From an archaeon UBA583 (GTDB lineage: Archaea; Nanobdellota; Nanobdellia; Woesearchaeales; UBA583), in assembly GCA_002506365.1 (NCBI GenBank), contig DAXK01000048.1, forward strand, positions 27,942-91,941: 64,000 nucleotides of DNA, in the 5' to 3' direction. The stretch's first letter is position 1. Every line of letters starts with the position of its first letter. The notes under the pieces are model-generated. The model was given only the letters and a program-made list of their open reading frames with translations, was not told the DNA's origin and made no database searches. Position numbers and translations under genes: made by a program. Of this stretch, positions 50,205 to 59,762 are shown one piece after another.

Positions 50205-52190
50205 TTAACAAACTTTTCCTGGAATCTTTTTATCAACAGACACACCAGAAACTTCCTTTCCAGAAAATGAAACTTTCCCATTTTCATCTCCAAACATTTC
50301 AACCTTCTTAAAAGCCTTAGAATTAATAATTTTCTCATTATCAGCAACATCAGAACCAACCTTTAAATTACTTCCAACATCTAATTCACTTGATAATAAA
50401 CCACAATCATTTTCATCCTCACAAGCTAAAATCATCCCATTTGAATCATAACCCCCAAGCTTTGCAGGCTTTAAATTCGTAATAACAATAACCTTTCTAT
50501 TTTCTAATTGTTCTAAAGTATATAATGTTTGTAAGCCAGAAACAATTTGTCTCTTTTCATTTCCTAAATTTACTTGAATAATATATAACTTATCAGAATC
50601 TGGATGTTTTGAAACTTCATCAATTTGTCCAACCTTTAAATTTAATTTAGCAAATCCTTCTCTAGGTTTCTCAACTTCAACAGCTGGCTTCTCCAATTTA
50701 ATTCTTTCAAATAAATTTTCCTTAGCTCCTAACTTATGCCCCGCAGGTAAAAATTCAACCTCAAACTTATTATTATTTTTAACATTAAACTGTTTAAATA
50801 ACAATTCAGTTTTAGACGGAATAATACAATTTGTATACTTACCAAAATAAATACAAGCTGAACATAAAACATTCATAATAGTCCCTAATCTCTTCTCATC
50901 AGATTCAGCCCAAGGAGATACTTTATTCACATAAGCATTAGTATCTCTAATTGCAGTCCATAAAACAGTAAAAGCTTTAGTATATTCTAAATTTTGCATC
51001 AAAGAATTAAACTCCTCATAAATTGAAATACTAGAAATTAACTCTTTATCAACATCCTCTAATTCTCCAATTTCAGGCATTCCTTCACTAAATGGTTTAG
51101 AAGTCATAGCATGAACTCTTGAAACTAAATTCCCAAAATCATTATTTAATTCATTATTAACTTTTTCAATAAACATTTTTTCAGAAAAATTCATATCTTC
51201 CCCAAAACTTCCACCAGTAATTAAAAAATACTTAAACTCCTCAACACCAAACTTTTTAGAAAACTTTAAAGGATCAATAACATTTCCAAGAGATTTACTC
51301 ATCTTATGTCCATTTTCATCTAAAATCATCCCATGAGCAAAAACTGATTTTGGCATTTGCATATCAACGGACATTAAAAAAGCTGGCCAATATACCTCAT
51401 GAAACCACTTAATATCTTTTCCAATCATATGAACATTACAAGGCCAAAAATCCATCTTATCATTATTCTCAAGCGCTGACATATAATTAAATAATGCATC
51501 AAACCAAACATAAGTTACATGAGTTGAATCAAAAGGTAACTCAATTCCCCACTCTAACTTATCCTTTGATCTAGAAATTGAAATATCTCTTAATCCCTCT
51601 TTAACTCTATTAATTGTTTCTTGTGCTTTAGACTTAGGTTTTAAAAAATCTGTTTCTTCATAAAATTTTAATAACTTATCTTCATACTTTGATAACTTAA
51701 AAAAATAATTTTCCTCTGAAACTGTTTCACATTCCTTTTTATGATCTGGACAAATATTTCCTTCTAATAAATCATCTTCCTCAACATACTTCTCACATCC
51801 AACACAATATAAACCTTCATAAGATCCTTTGTAAATATCCCCATTATCAAATGCTTTTTGTAACATTTTTGACACAAATACTTTATGATCTTCATCAGTA
51901 GTTCTTACAAAATAATCATTAGAAATATTTAATTTAGTTAATAACTGTTTAAACTGAGGAACCATTAAATCAACAAACTCTTTTGGAGACTTATTTATCT
52001 TCTCAGCATTTTCAACAATTTTTTGACCATGTTCATCAGTCCCTGTTAAAAAAAAAACTTCCTTTCCAATATCTCTATTCCATCTAGCTAAAACATCACA
52101 CGCAATAGAAGTATAAGCGTGACCTAAATGTGGTTTTCCACTCGCATAATAAATTGGAGTAGTAATAAAAAATTTATTATTATTATTCAT
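50205..52190 (-). CDS. metG: Methionyl-tRNA synthetase with fused tRNA-binding domain
   Basis: This 661-residue class I synthetase charges tRNA-Met. ITTPIYYASGKPHLGHAYTS has the HIGH-like motif, KMSKSLGNV the KMSKS motif, and CVGCEKYVEEDDLL with NICPDHKKEC is the zinc knuckle region. An OB-fold tRNA-binding domain (residues about 540-640: LNLKVGQIDEVSKHPDSDKLYI) follows the core in the same chain, as in bacteria and many archaea with a fused form. The frame can open at a TTG at 52205; the ATG at 52190 was chosen. Confidence 0.96.
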   Translation of the reverse strand: MNNNNKFFITTPIYYASGKPHLGHAYTSIACDVLARWNRDIGKEVFFLTGTDEHGQKIVENAEKINKSPKEFVDLMVPQFKQLLTKLNISNDYFVRTTDEDHKVFVSKMLQKAFDNGDIYKGSYEGLYCVGCEKYVEEDDLLEGNICPDHKKECETVSEENYFFKLSKYEDKLLKFYEETDFLKPKSKAQETINRVKEGLRDISISRSKDKLEWGIELPFDSTHVTYVWFDALFNYMSALENNDKMDFWPCNVHMIGKDIKWFHEVYWPAFLMSVDMQMPKSVFAHGMILDENGHKMSKSLGNVIDPLKFSKKFGVEEFKYFLITGGSFGEDMNFSEKMFIEKVNNELNNDFGNLVSRVHAMTSKPFSEGMPEIGELEDVDKELISSISIYEEFNSLMQNLEYTKAFTVLWTAIRDTNAYVNKVSPWAESDEKRLGTIMNVLCSACIYFGKYTNCIIPSKTELLFKQFNVKNNNKFEVEFLPAGHKLGAKENLFERIKLEKPAVEVEKPREGFAKLNLKVGQIDEVSKHPDSDKLYIIQVNLGNEKRQIVSGLQTLYTLEQLENRKVIVITNLKPAKLGGYDSNGMILACEDENDCGLLSSELDVGSNLKVGSDVADNEKIINSKAFKKVEMFGDENGKVSFSGKEVSGVSVDKKIPGKVC

Positions 52191-52231
52191 AATAAATATT
52201 AACAAATTAGACTTTAAAAACCTATTTAGAA

Positions 52232-52732
52232 TTACTTTAATATTTCACGCAAATTATTAATTATAATTTGTTTTTTTCCATCATCAACTGGCAAAATTAC
52301 TTTTAAATTTTGACCACCAAAAATCCATTTAATCTTATTATTAGTAATTAAAGGAATCTTAAGGGAATGTGGAATTTTTCCACCAACCATCTTTAAATCT
52401 AAATACCTTAAAAATTCACTCTTTAAAATATCCTCATATAAAACCAATCTTAAATCAACTGAATTTCTAATAGCAATACCAATATCTGTAAAAAAAACAT
52501 CAACACCTCTATCAAAAACCTTATAATTTGCTAAAATATTTGATGACTTAAACTCCTCATCAGAAATTTGTTGAAATAATTTTTCCTTATTTTCTCGATA
52601 TTCATCAAGACTCAATAAAGCAAAAACTCCCCAACTAAGAATTAATCCTAAAAATAAAATAAAAATAATCATACTTACCTTAAAACTCAATGAACCTAAT
52701 TCAAATGCAGTTAAAAGATAAGATATGACCAT
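52232..52732 (-). CDS. Membrane protein coupled to the P-type ATPase
   Basis: The 166-residue protein has two hydrophobic segments in the first 55 residues, then a cytosolic domain of about 110 residues (FDRGVDVFFTDIGIAI, KIKWIFGGQNLKVILPVDD). Its ATG overlaps the ATPase stop as TAATG, so the two are translated together. It may be a subunit or regulator of the ATPase (inference). No family recognised. Confidence 0.6.
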   Translation of the reverse strand: MVISYLLTAFELGSLSFKVSMIIFILFLGLILSWGVFALLSLDEYRENKEKLFQQISDEEFKSSNILANYKVFDRGVDVFFTDIGIAIRNSVDLRLVLYEDILKSEFLRYLDLKMVGGKIPHSLKIPLITNNKIKWIFGGQNLKVILPVDDGKKQIIINNLREILK

Positions 52733-55401
52733 TAGTCCTCAAACCACCCAAACTTTTTACGAATATTAATTCCAACAAAATTAAACATAAATACAAGACC
52801 TGTTGCAACAAAAATTAAAAACCATTCAAATTGACCTAAAGGCACAACATTAAATAACTTTGAAATAACTGGAACATATAAAACTAATAAATGTAAACCT
52901 AAACTTGAAACAATTGCCCAAAACAAATACATATTAGAAAATAATCCTAAACCAAATTCACTCCTAATTGAATAAATTCTCACCATCTCCATCATAACAA
53001 TCGCAGTAAAAGCAATAGTTTGTAACTTAATAATATCCCAACCTAAAGTTGAACCATATTTAATTAATCCTAAAATAGAAATACAAATTAAAATTGCAAC
53101 ATACACAACATTAAATGCCATAGTTTTATCCATAATACTCTCACTAGACTTTTTAGGTTTAGAATCCATTAAAGTTTTAGAATATGGGTCAACACTTAAA
53201 GCAAGTGCAGGTAATCCATCAGTAACTAAATTTAACCAAACTAACATCACAGCAGTCATTGGAAGTGGCATATTTAAAATGATAGCAAAAAACACAACAA
53301 ACACTTCAGCTAAATTTGAAGAAAATAAATAATTAATAAACTTCTTTAAATTTTCATAAATTCCTCTACCTTCCTCAACAGCTTTAACAATTGTTGTAAA
53401 TTTATCATCAAGTAAAATCATATCAGAAGCTTCCTTTGAAACATCAGTCCCATTAATCCCCATAGCAACACCAATGTCAGCCTTTTTAATTGCTGGAGCA
53501 TCATTTACTCCATCCCCAGTCATCGCAACCACATTTCCTTGAGATTGTAATATTCTTACAATCTCCATTTTATGCTCAGGTGCAACTCTTGCAAAAATAT
53601 TTGTATTTTTTAAAACATCTCTTTTCTTAACATCAGATAACTTTTCAAAATCAACTCCCAACATACCATTCCCAACAATTCCAATCTTTTTAGCAATTCC
53701 TTGCGCAGTATTTAAATTATCTCCCGTAATCATAATTACACGAATTCCAGCAGTATGACATCTAGCAATTGATTCTTTAACTTCCTTATGAGGTTGATCC
53801 ATCATTACCTGTAATCCAACAAAAACTAAATCTTCTTCAATATTTTTAGAATTAAACTCTTTATATGCAAACCCTAAAACTCTTAATGCTTCATCAGCAT
53901 AATTTATATTTTGTTTTAAAATAATTTCCTTATCTTTATTAGTTATCTTTCTAACTTTCCCATTATCTAATATCTTATTACAAATATTCAAAACATTCTC
54001 TGGAGCACCTTTTGTAAAAACTAATTTTTCCTTAGTTTCAACATTTTCTCTAACAACACTCATTAATTTTCTTGTAGAATCAAAAGGAACTTCATCAATT
54101 CTTTTCCAGTTTTTTCTTAAATGCTCAAAATCAATCCCATACTTTTTCCCGGATACAACCAAAGCTCCCTCAGTTGGATCTCCGGTAATAGTCCAATGCC
54201 CATCCTTTTTCAAAACAGTAGACTCACTCGCATTAATTCCAATCTCAAATAATCTTTTTTCAATTGACTTGTCAACTTTTCCATTAGGATTATACCCTGT
54301 CCCAGTAACCTCTGACTCATTATCTATTGTCCAAACATTTCTAACAGTCATTTTATTCTCAGTTAAAGTTCCAGTTTTATCTGTACAAATAATATTAGTT
54401 CCACCTAATGTTTCAACTGAATCTAACTTTCTCATTAAAGCATTTTGAGAAACCATCTTTTTAACTCCAATAGCTAAAGCAACAGTTACAATTGCCGGTA
54501 ATCCTGAAGGCACAGCAGCAACTGCTAAACTAATCGCAACTAAAAACCACTTCTCACTAGCAGCACTAATAAATCCTGCTACATCACCTGAAAATAATAA
54601 ACTTAAAAATCCTGCTTTATATGTTCCCATAAAAAATACAATAAAACAAATAATAATAATTCCAAATCCGATTTTTTTTCCAAATGAATCTAACTTTTTT
54701 TGTAATGGAGTTAATTCAGCTTCAGTAGAAGATAATAAATCAGCAATCTTTCCAATCTCAGTTCTCATACCAGTATCATATACAACAGCTGTTGCTTTCC
54801 CAGAAGTTACAATTGTTGAAGAAAATAACAAATTTGATCTTTCAGCGATAGCTAACTCACCACTTAATTTTTTAGGTTCCTTTAAAACAGCTTTACTCTC
54901 ACCAGTTAAAGCAGCTTCAATAACAAATAATCCAATTGAATCTAATAATCTACAATCAGCAGGAATTTTATCTCCCTCTTCAAGTAAAATTACATCTCCT
55001 GGAACTAACTCAGAAACTGGAACAACATCAATTTGTGAATCACGAATAACTCTAGAACTACTCGCAGAAATTTTTGATAACGCAGCAATTGATTTTTCAG
55101 CTTTAAACTCTTGAAAAAATCCAAAACACGCATTAAAAATTAAAATAACTAAAATTAAAACTGCCTCAGCAACTTCTCCAGCTATAAAAGAAATAACTGT
55201 TGCAAAAATTAGAATATAAATAATAAAACTTCTAAACTGATTCAAAAATAAAATAAATGGATTTACTCCTTTTTTTTCAGATAATTTGTTCTCTCCAAAT
55301 TCTTCAAGCCTACTTAATGCTTGTTTTTTAGAAAGACCTTTATCTCTATCAGATTTTAATTTACTTAAACTCTCTCCTGGACTTAAATTGTAATATTTCA
55401 T
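52732..55401 (-). CDS. P-type cation ATPase, SERCA/PacL-like
   Basis: This 889-residue pump uses ATP to move a cation across the membrane. It has the cation ATPase N-terminal part, TGES, DKTGTLT (phosphorylated Asp), MTGDGVNDAPA, and ten membrane segments. In M5 SSNLAEV and in M6 NLVTDGLPA, the Ca2+ ligands of SERCA are kept. In M4 the usual PEGLP is PSGLP, so the site II Glu (SERCA Glu309) is replaced by Ser. Ca2+ with altered stoichiometry, or another ion, is possible. Confidence 0.9.
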   Translation of the reverse strand: MKYYNLSPGESLSKLKSDRDKGLSKKQALSRLEEFGENKLSEKKGVNPFILFLNQFRSFIIYILIFATVISFIAGEVAEAVLILVILIFNACFGFFQEFKAEKSIAALSKISASSSRVIRDSQIDVVPVSELVPGDVILLEEGDKIPADCRLLDSIGLFVIEAALTGESKAVLKEPKKLSGELAIAERSNLLFSSTIVTSGKATAVVYDTGMRTEIGKIADLLSSTEAELTPLQKKLDSFGKKIGFGIIIICFIVFFMGTYKAGFLSLLFSGDVAGFISAASEKWFLVAISLAVAAVPSGLPAIVTVALAIGVKKMVSQNALMRKLDSVETLGGTNIICTDKTGTLTENKMTVRNVWTIDNESEVTGTGYNPNGKVDKSIEKRLFEIGINASESTVLKKDGHWTITGDPTEGALVVSGKKYGIDFEHLRKNWKRIDEVPFDSTRKLMSVVRENVETKEKLVFTKGAPENVLNICNKILDNGKVRKITNKDKEIILKQNINYADEALRVLGFAYKEFNSKNIEEDLVFVGLQVMMDQPHKEVKESIARCHTAGIRVIMITGDNLNTAQGIAKKIGIVGNGMLGVDFEKLSDVKKRDVLKNTNIFARVAPEHKMEIVRILQSQGNVVAMTGDGVNDAPAIKKADIGVAMGINGTDVSKEASDMILLDDKFTTIVKAVEEGRGIYENLKKFINYLFSSNLAEVFVVFFAIILNMPLPMTAVMLVWLNLVTDGLPALALSVDPYSKTLMDSKPKKSSESIMDKTMAFNVVYVAILICISILGLIKYGSTLGWDIIKLQTIAFTAIVMMEMVRIYSIRSEFGLGLFSNMYLFWAIVSSLGLHLLVLYVPVISKLFNVVPLGQFEWFLIFVATGLVFMFNFVGINIRKKFGWFED

Positions 55402-55517
55402 ATTTCAAAAATTATTTTATTTATTATAAATTATAGTAATTATCTAAAAATACAAATAAATTACTTAATCAATTATTAAATAAATTAGACTCATATTACA
55501 CAATAATTAAAATTAAT

Positions 55518-55733
55518 TTATCTTCTAAACTCCTCGTCCAAAACATCTATCCCAGAAAATTTATTATCTGAAACTAATTTTTGTTCATATTTTCCAATTC
55601 TACATTCCAATTTTGTAATTGCATCTTCAAACTGTTTAGCTGAACTTAAATGTAATTTTTTATAATACAAATATGTAGTAATTAAAAATACATTAAATAA
55701 TGTCATAAGTAAAATCCATATCTCTAAAGGCAT
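55518..55733 (-). CDS. Small membrane protein with coiled coil
   Basis: The 71-residue protein has an N-terminal membrane segment (PLEIWILLMTLFNVFLITTY) and a charged helical tail (AKQFEDAITKLECRIGKYEQ) that could form a coiled coil. It is 117 bases upstream of the ATPase on the other side of a gap. Function unknown. Confidence 0.5.
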   Translation of the reverse strand: MPLEIWILLMTLFNVFLITTYLYYKKLHLSSAKQFEDAITKLECRIGKYEQKLVSDNKFSGIDVLDEEFRR

Positions 55734-55870
55734 AATAATTATATGATTTTTATCTAAATAAAACTCGTGTTGATATTTTATACTAATACATTAATTAAAA
55801 GAAAATAATTCAACTTATTAGAAATAATACTTTATTTTAGTTTTAAATTTAATTTTAGAATTATAAAAAA

Positions 55871-55891
55871 AGCGCCGAACACGAGATTTGA
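55871..55891 (-). repeat. Fragment of a tRNA-Ser 3' end
   Basis: AGCGCCGAACACGAGATTTG matches AGCGCCGAAGACGGGATTTG at the 3' end of the tRNA-Ser gene at 55992 with two mismatches. It covers the T arm and acceptor 3' side only, so it is not a full tRNA. It may be a relic of a tRNA duplication or of integration at a tRNA. Confidence 0.6.
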
Positions 55892-55894
55892 AGT

Positions 55895-55914
55895 TTTGTG
55901 AACTTGTTCACAAA
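55895..55914. repeat. Perfect hairpin beside the tRNA fragment
   Basis: TTTGTGAAC and GTTCACAAA pair over 9 bases with a 2-base spacer. It may be a terminator for tRNA transcription from the right. Confidence 0.5.
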
Positions 55915-55991
55915 TTTTAATAATTATTTATAAAAATTTTAATTTTTAGATAAAGAATTATTATACTCGCAATTTTGCGGGTGAAAAAAAG

Positions 55992-56073
55992 CGCCGAAGA
56001 CGGGATTTGAACCCGCAATTCGAAACGAACTAGATTTCCAGTCTAGCGCAATACCGGATTATGCGACCTCGGC
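55992..56073 (-). tRNA. tRNA-Ser (anticodon GGA)
   Basis: The 82-base sequence on the minus strand is a class II tRNA: acceptor GCCGAGG/CTTCGGC, anticodon stem CTAGA/TCTAG with loop CTGGAAA (anticodon GGA), long variable arm TTCG-TTT-CGAA, T stem GCGGG/CCCGT around TTCAAAT. Discriminator G, no CCA encoded. The long variable arm is typical of serine tRNAs. Confidence 0.93.
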
Positions 56074-56098
56074 AATATGTATATTTTTAATTTAAAAG

Positions 56099-56180
56099 CG
56101 CCCACAGACGGATTTGAACCGCCAATTCCATGGGAACCAGATTTCAAGTCTGGCGCAATACCGGATTATGCGATATGGGC
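56099..56180 (-). tRNA. tRNA-Ser (anticodon TGA)
   Basis: The 82-base sequence on the minus strand has acceptor GCCCATA/TGTGGGC, anticodon stem CCAGA/TCTGG with loop CTTGAAA (anticodon TGA), and variable arm TTCC-CAT-GGAA. The D region is nearly identical to the neighbouring tRNA-Ser, 25 bases away. The two are tandem copies with different anticodons. Confidence 0.93.
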
Positions 56181-56366
56181 TTATTTTGACAACTCTTTTT
56201 AGCACAGATATATTGCTAATTATATTTACAAATAAATATGTAAAGTAATTGCCGGATAGAATAAAATAAATTTACTTAGTTTAAAAAGGTTATGTTTTAG
56301 ATTATATTTTAAATAATTTTAAACTAAATTTATAAATATCAAAATATAAAATTAATTATAATTAAA

Positions 56367-56918
56367 ATGGCAATTAAATTAACTCCACAATATAGTTACG
56401 ACTATAATAAAATTTTAAATGAACAATACACTGATGAAATGGATCAAATTAAAAACTTTTCATCTTTAATTTCTGACAAAGATAGATTTTTAGTATTCTT
56501 ACCTTTATTTGAACACAACAGAGAATTTATTGAAAAAACTCTAGACTATAAATTAATTGAAAATGTAGAATTCTACATTGTAAGGGCAGAAAAATTTAAT
56601 TCATTCTCACTTCCAATCACAATTGAATACTCAATCTCACCTGAAGAAATGTTTTTATATTTATTAAAAGAAATACTAAAAGTTTCAATCCTAGATAGAT
56701 TTCCTGACGATGAATCAAGAGAATTAGCACTAAATAATATAATTGAATATATTATTGAAAACGGGATATTTGGAAATAATAACTTTAAAGATTTCACAAA
56801 AACCTTACACGAAAATTCACAAAAACAATTTCCAAACTACAAACAAGAAGAAATTGATTTTAAAAATCAAACAATGAAAAAACATTTAATTTATCTTCAC
56901 GACAATATGGTTTTTTAA
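56367..56918 (+). CDS. Hypothetical protein
   Basis: The 183-residue soluble protein was not recognised. It is acidic with a helical C-terminal half (EEMFLYLLKEILKVSILDRF, KDFTKTLHENSQKQFPNYKQ). TTTATAAAT lies about 33 bases before the ATG. It is 39 bases upstream of lgt and may share its transcript. Confidence 0.5.
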   Translation: MAIKLTPQYSYDYNKILNEQYTDEMDQIKNFSSLISDKDRFLVFLPLFEHNREFIEKTLDYKLIENVEFYIVRAEKFNSFSLPITIEYSISPEEMFLYLLKEILKVSILDRFPDDESRELALNNIIEYIIENGIFGNNNFKDFTKTLHENSQKQFPNYKQEEIDFKNQTMKKHLIYLHDNMVF

Positions 56919-56957
56919 AGTCTCATCTTAAAAACTAAACAAAAACAATAATAAAAA

Positions 56958-57731
56958 ATGGCAATAAATCCTGTAGCATTAAACATATTTGGACTAGAAA
57001 TTTACTGGTATGGAATTATGTATGTTCTAGGATTTTTATTTGGATTTTGGTATATTAAAAAATTCAATAAAATTAAAAATTTAAATAATGAAACATTAGA
57101 AGATATCGCATTTTATACTTTCCTATTCTCAATATTAGGGGGAAGAATATTTGAAATTATATTTTACCAATTTTCATACTACTTATCAAACCCACTACAA
57201 ATTTTTGCTGTCTGGAATGGAGGTATGTCAATTCATGGGGGAATTTTTTTTGGAATTGGAACTTTATACTATCAGGCCAAAAAACATAAAATAAATCCTC
57301 TACAACTAATTGACTTATTTGTAATTCCAGCATCTCTAGCTTTAGCATTTGGAAGACTTACAAATTTTATAAATCAAGAACTAGTTGGAAAAATTACAAA
57401 TAACTCAATTGGAATTATTTTTCCAAATTATGATAATCAAACAAGACACCCATACCAACTATACCTAGGATTTAAAAATTTATTAGTATTTCAATTTTTA
57501 TTTTACATTCAACAATTTAAAACAACAAAACCCGGAACAATAACTGCTTGGTTTTTAATTTTATTTAACATAGGAAGATTCATAACAGATATTTTTAAAG
57601 TTCCAGATGTTCAAATTGGATTAATTACGATGGGACAACTATTATCTACATTATTTATAATAATTGGAATATATATTTTATATAAAAATAAATATAAAAA
57701 TACAAATAAAAAATTAGATAATATTTTTTAA
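56958..57731 (+). CDS. lgt: Prolipoprotein diacylglyceryl transferase
   Basis: This membrane enzyme attaches diacylglycerol to the lipobox Cys of prolipoproteins. The 257-residue protein has the family signatures YWYGIMYVLGFLFG, MSIHGGIFFG (His93), and FGRLTNFINQELVGK (Arg133, Asn136, Glu141), and about seven membrane segments. It is the bacterial type and would use a phospholipid donor. The window has two lipobox proteins (15646 and 37830). Its presence in an archaeal window is notable. Confidence 0.92.
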   Translation: MAINPVALNIFGLEIYWYGIMYVLGFLFGFWYIKKFNKIKNLNNETLEDIAFYTFLFSILGGRIFEIIFYQFSYYLSNPLQIFAVWNGGMSIHGGIFFGIGTLYYQAKKHKINPLQLIDLFVIPASLALAFGRLTNFINQELVGKITNNSIGIIFPNYDNQTRHPYQLYLGFKNLLVFQFLFYIQQFKTTKPGTITAWFLILFNIGRFITDIFKVPDVQIGLITMGQLLSTLFIIIGIYILYKNKYKNTNKKLDNIF

Positions 57732-57734
57732 TCT

Positions 57735-59711
57735 CTAACTTCTATAAACATTAGTTTTAAAAAAATGCCGAGTAAAAACAATTAACCCACCAAAATAAAA
57801 TATAAATAAAATAACTAATCTAATAGTTTCTACAAAATTTGTAACCTTTGACTGATCGCTCAATTTTATTAAAGTATTATCTAAAACCTTAATATACTTC
57901 CCATCAAAAACTACTGGTGAATTAATAATTCTAAATCCCTTTCCAGCCTTTTGATATGTAAAAACATCCTCTCCTAATTTGTAAATAAATGTAAACTCAC
58001 CCGATGCAAAATACTTTTTAACCGTTGCAAAATCCCCATTAAAAACTGCGGAATTTTTATGATTATATATTGTAAATTCTTTATTTTTTGTAACATTTGC
58101 TAACTTAACAATTAAAAAATCAATACTTTTCACATTTGGATTTTTATAATCAAATGTTGAATAGGGTGTAAACGAAATATCATAAAAATTTGCTGAAATA
58201 GTTTTACCCTGTGAAAAAATTCTACTATTATATTGATCCTCAATTGCAACATTATAACTATTCATAATTGCTTCATATTCTTCTTTATCAGAATTAATTC
58301 TATCCTTTAATATTGTTGTATCAAACTCATTTGAAATTGTAGAAACTCCAAACACTAAAATATATCCTGAAAAAAATAATAAAACAATTCCTGAAATAAT
58401 TTTACGCCTAACAAAAATATTAATACTTGACTTTAATAAATATCTGGACTCAATAATTAAAAATAAAGTTAAAATTAAAACTAAAATTAACTCAATTGGA
58501 GCAGAACTTCCAGTTCCTAAAATTAAATTTGAATTTAAATCAACCCCAATAACTTGAGACTTAAAACTCCAATCAACAGAAATAGGATTAGTCAAATTAG
58601 GCATAACAAAAACAAATAAATTAATAATTAAAGAAACTAAAAATAAAACTTCAACAAAACCATTTAACCTAATTTTCTCAAAAGAAGAATTTTTATAAAA
58701 ATAATAAAACGGTAAAAACATTAACAAAAAAAATAAAACAACTGAACTAAAATGAACAATAAATAAACTAATTGATGAAATAGGTTCAAAATTTACAGTA
58801 ACTAAATCTAAATAAAATTGAGAATTTGAAAAATCAAATAAATTAAAAATTGGAACTGCATCTACCACCAAATTCCCATATAATGAATTTGTTAAACCAG
58901 TTACAAACGGAATTAAATAAACTCCAATATCAACTAATAAATGTAAAACCAAAATAAAAGAAACTCCAATCATAAAAGATTTTTTATTTGAAAACTGATT
59001 AATTAAATTTTGATAAAACTCATTACCTGTATTTGAAATCACAGCTAAAATATTTCCAGTCTTAAAAGATGTATGATTATGGATAAACATAAATAAATAA
59101 AAAATTAAACCTAAAACTAAAATAATTGAATCAACAGCCAAAGCAAACCACTCCATAATATAATTAAAAACAACTAAACCAAAAAATAAAGTTGTAGAAG
59201 CTAAAACAAAATACTCTGCTCCTATAAATTTTAAATACTCTGAAAACTTAAAACTCCCAACTAAACTATCTTCACTAATCTTATGTTTTTTAATTAAAAA
59301 AATTGAACTCAAAATAACAATAAAAAATCCAAATAAAAACGAATTAGTCAAAAACGGTTCAGAAGTTTTCGGAATTAAATTCAAAAACCACCCAAAAACA
59401 AAAAAAGAATCCAAATCTGAAATTGAAATATAATGAAAAATCGATTTAGTAATTCCCATAAAACAAAACCCAACTAAAAATAAAACATCATAAACTCTAT
59501 CACAAACTCCAACAAACATTCTAGAAAAACTAGCTTTATAAAATACATACCCTATTAAAATCCATGATAATATTTTTTTAAAAAAATCAATATCTCCTGA
59601 TAAAAAATTTAAAAAATCAAAAACATTTAACAAAATAAAAAAAATAAAATACAACTGTAATAATAGTTTTTTAGAAAAAACTTCTTTAATATTATCAAAA
59701 TTAAAATTCAT
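57735..59711 (-). CDS. Large multi-pass membrane protein
   Basis: The 658-residue protein has about 11 membrane segments in its first 470 residues, an external C-terminal domain of about 150 residues (SQGKTISANFYDISFTPYST, FDGKYIKVLDNTLIKL), and a last membrane segment near the end. No recognised family. It converges on lgt with only 3 bases between stops. TTTATAAATTTT near 59733 is probably shared with the divergent gene at 59763. Confidence 0.6.
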   Translation of the reverse strand: MNFNFDNIKEVFSKKLLLQLYFIFFILLNVFDFLNFLSGDIDFFKKILSWILIGYVFYKASFSRMFVGVCDRVYDVLFLVGFCFMGITKSIFHYISISDLDSFFVFGWFLNLIPKTSEPFLTNSFLFGFFIVILSSIFLIKKHKISEDSLVGSFKFSEYLKFIGAEYFVLASTTLFFGLVVFNYIMEWFALAVDSIILVLGLIFYLFMFIHNHTSFKTGNILAVISNTGNEFYQNLINQFSNKKSFMIGVSFILVLHLLVDIGVYLIPFVTGLTNSLYGNLVVDAVPIFNLFDFSNSQFYLDLVTVNFEPISSISLFIVHFSSVVLFFLLMFLPFYYFYKNSSFEKIRLNGFVEVLFLVSLIINLFVFVMPNLTNPISVDWSFKSQVIGVDLNSNLILGTGSSAPIELILVLILTLFLIIESRYLLKSSINIFVRRKIISGIVLLFFSGYILVFGVSTISNEFDTTILKDRINSDKEEYEAIMNSYNVAIEDQYNSRIFSQGKTISANFYDISFTPYSTFDYKNPNVKSIDFLIVKLANVTKNKEFTIYNHKNSAVFNGDFATVKKYFASGEFTFIYKLGEDVFTYQKAGKGFRIINSPVVFDGKYIKVLDNTLIKLSDQSKVTNFVETIRLVILFIFYFGGLIVFTRHFFKTNVYRS

Positions 59712-59762
59712 TATGTTTTTTGAGTTAAAAACCTTTATAAATTTTTTTTGTAAATTAAAGTT

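Noticed and set aside
50177..50359. Open frame at the end of metG
   Set aside because: It overlaps the conserved tRNA-binding end of metG in another frame and is low in complexity.
55861..55920. A third complete tRNA-Ser
   Set aside because: Only the 3' end (about 21 bases) is present; no anticodon or D arm follows.
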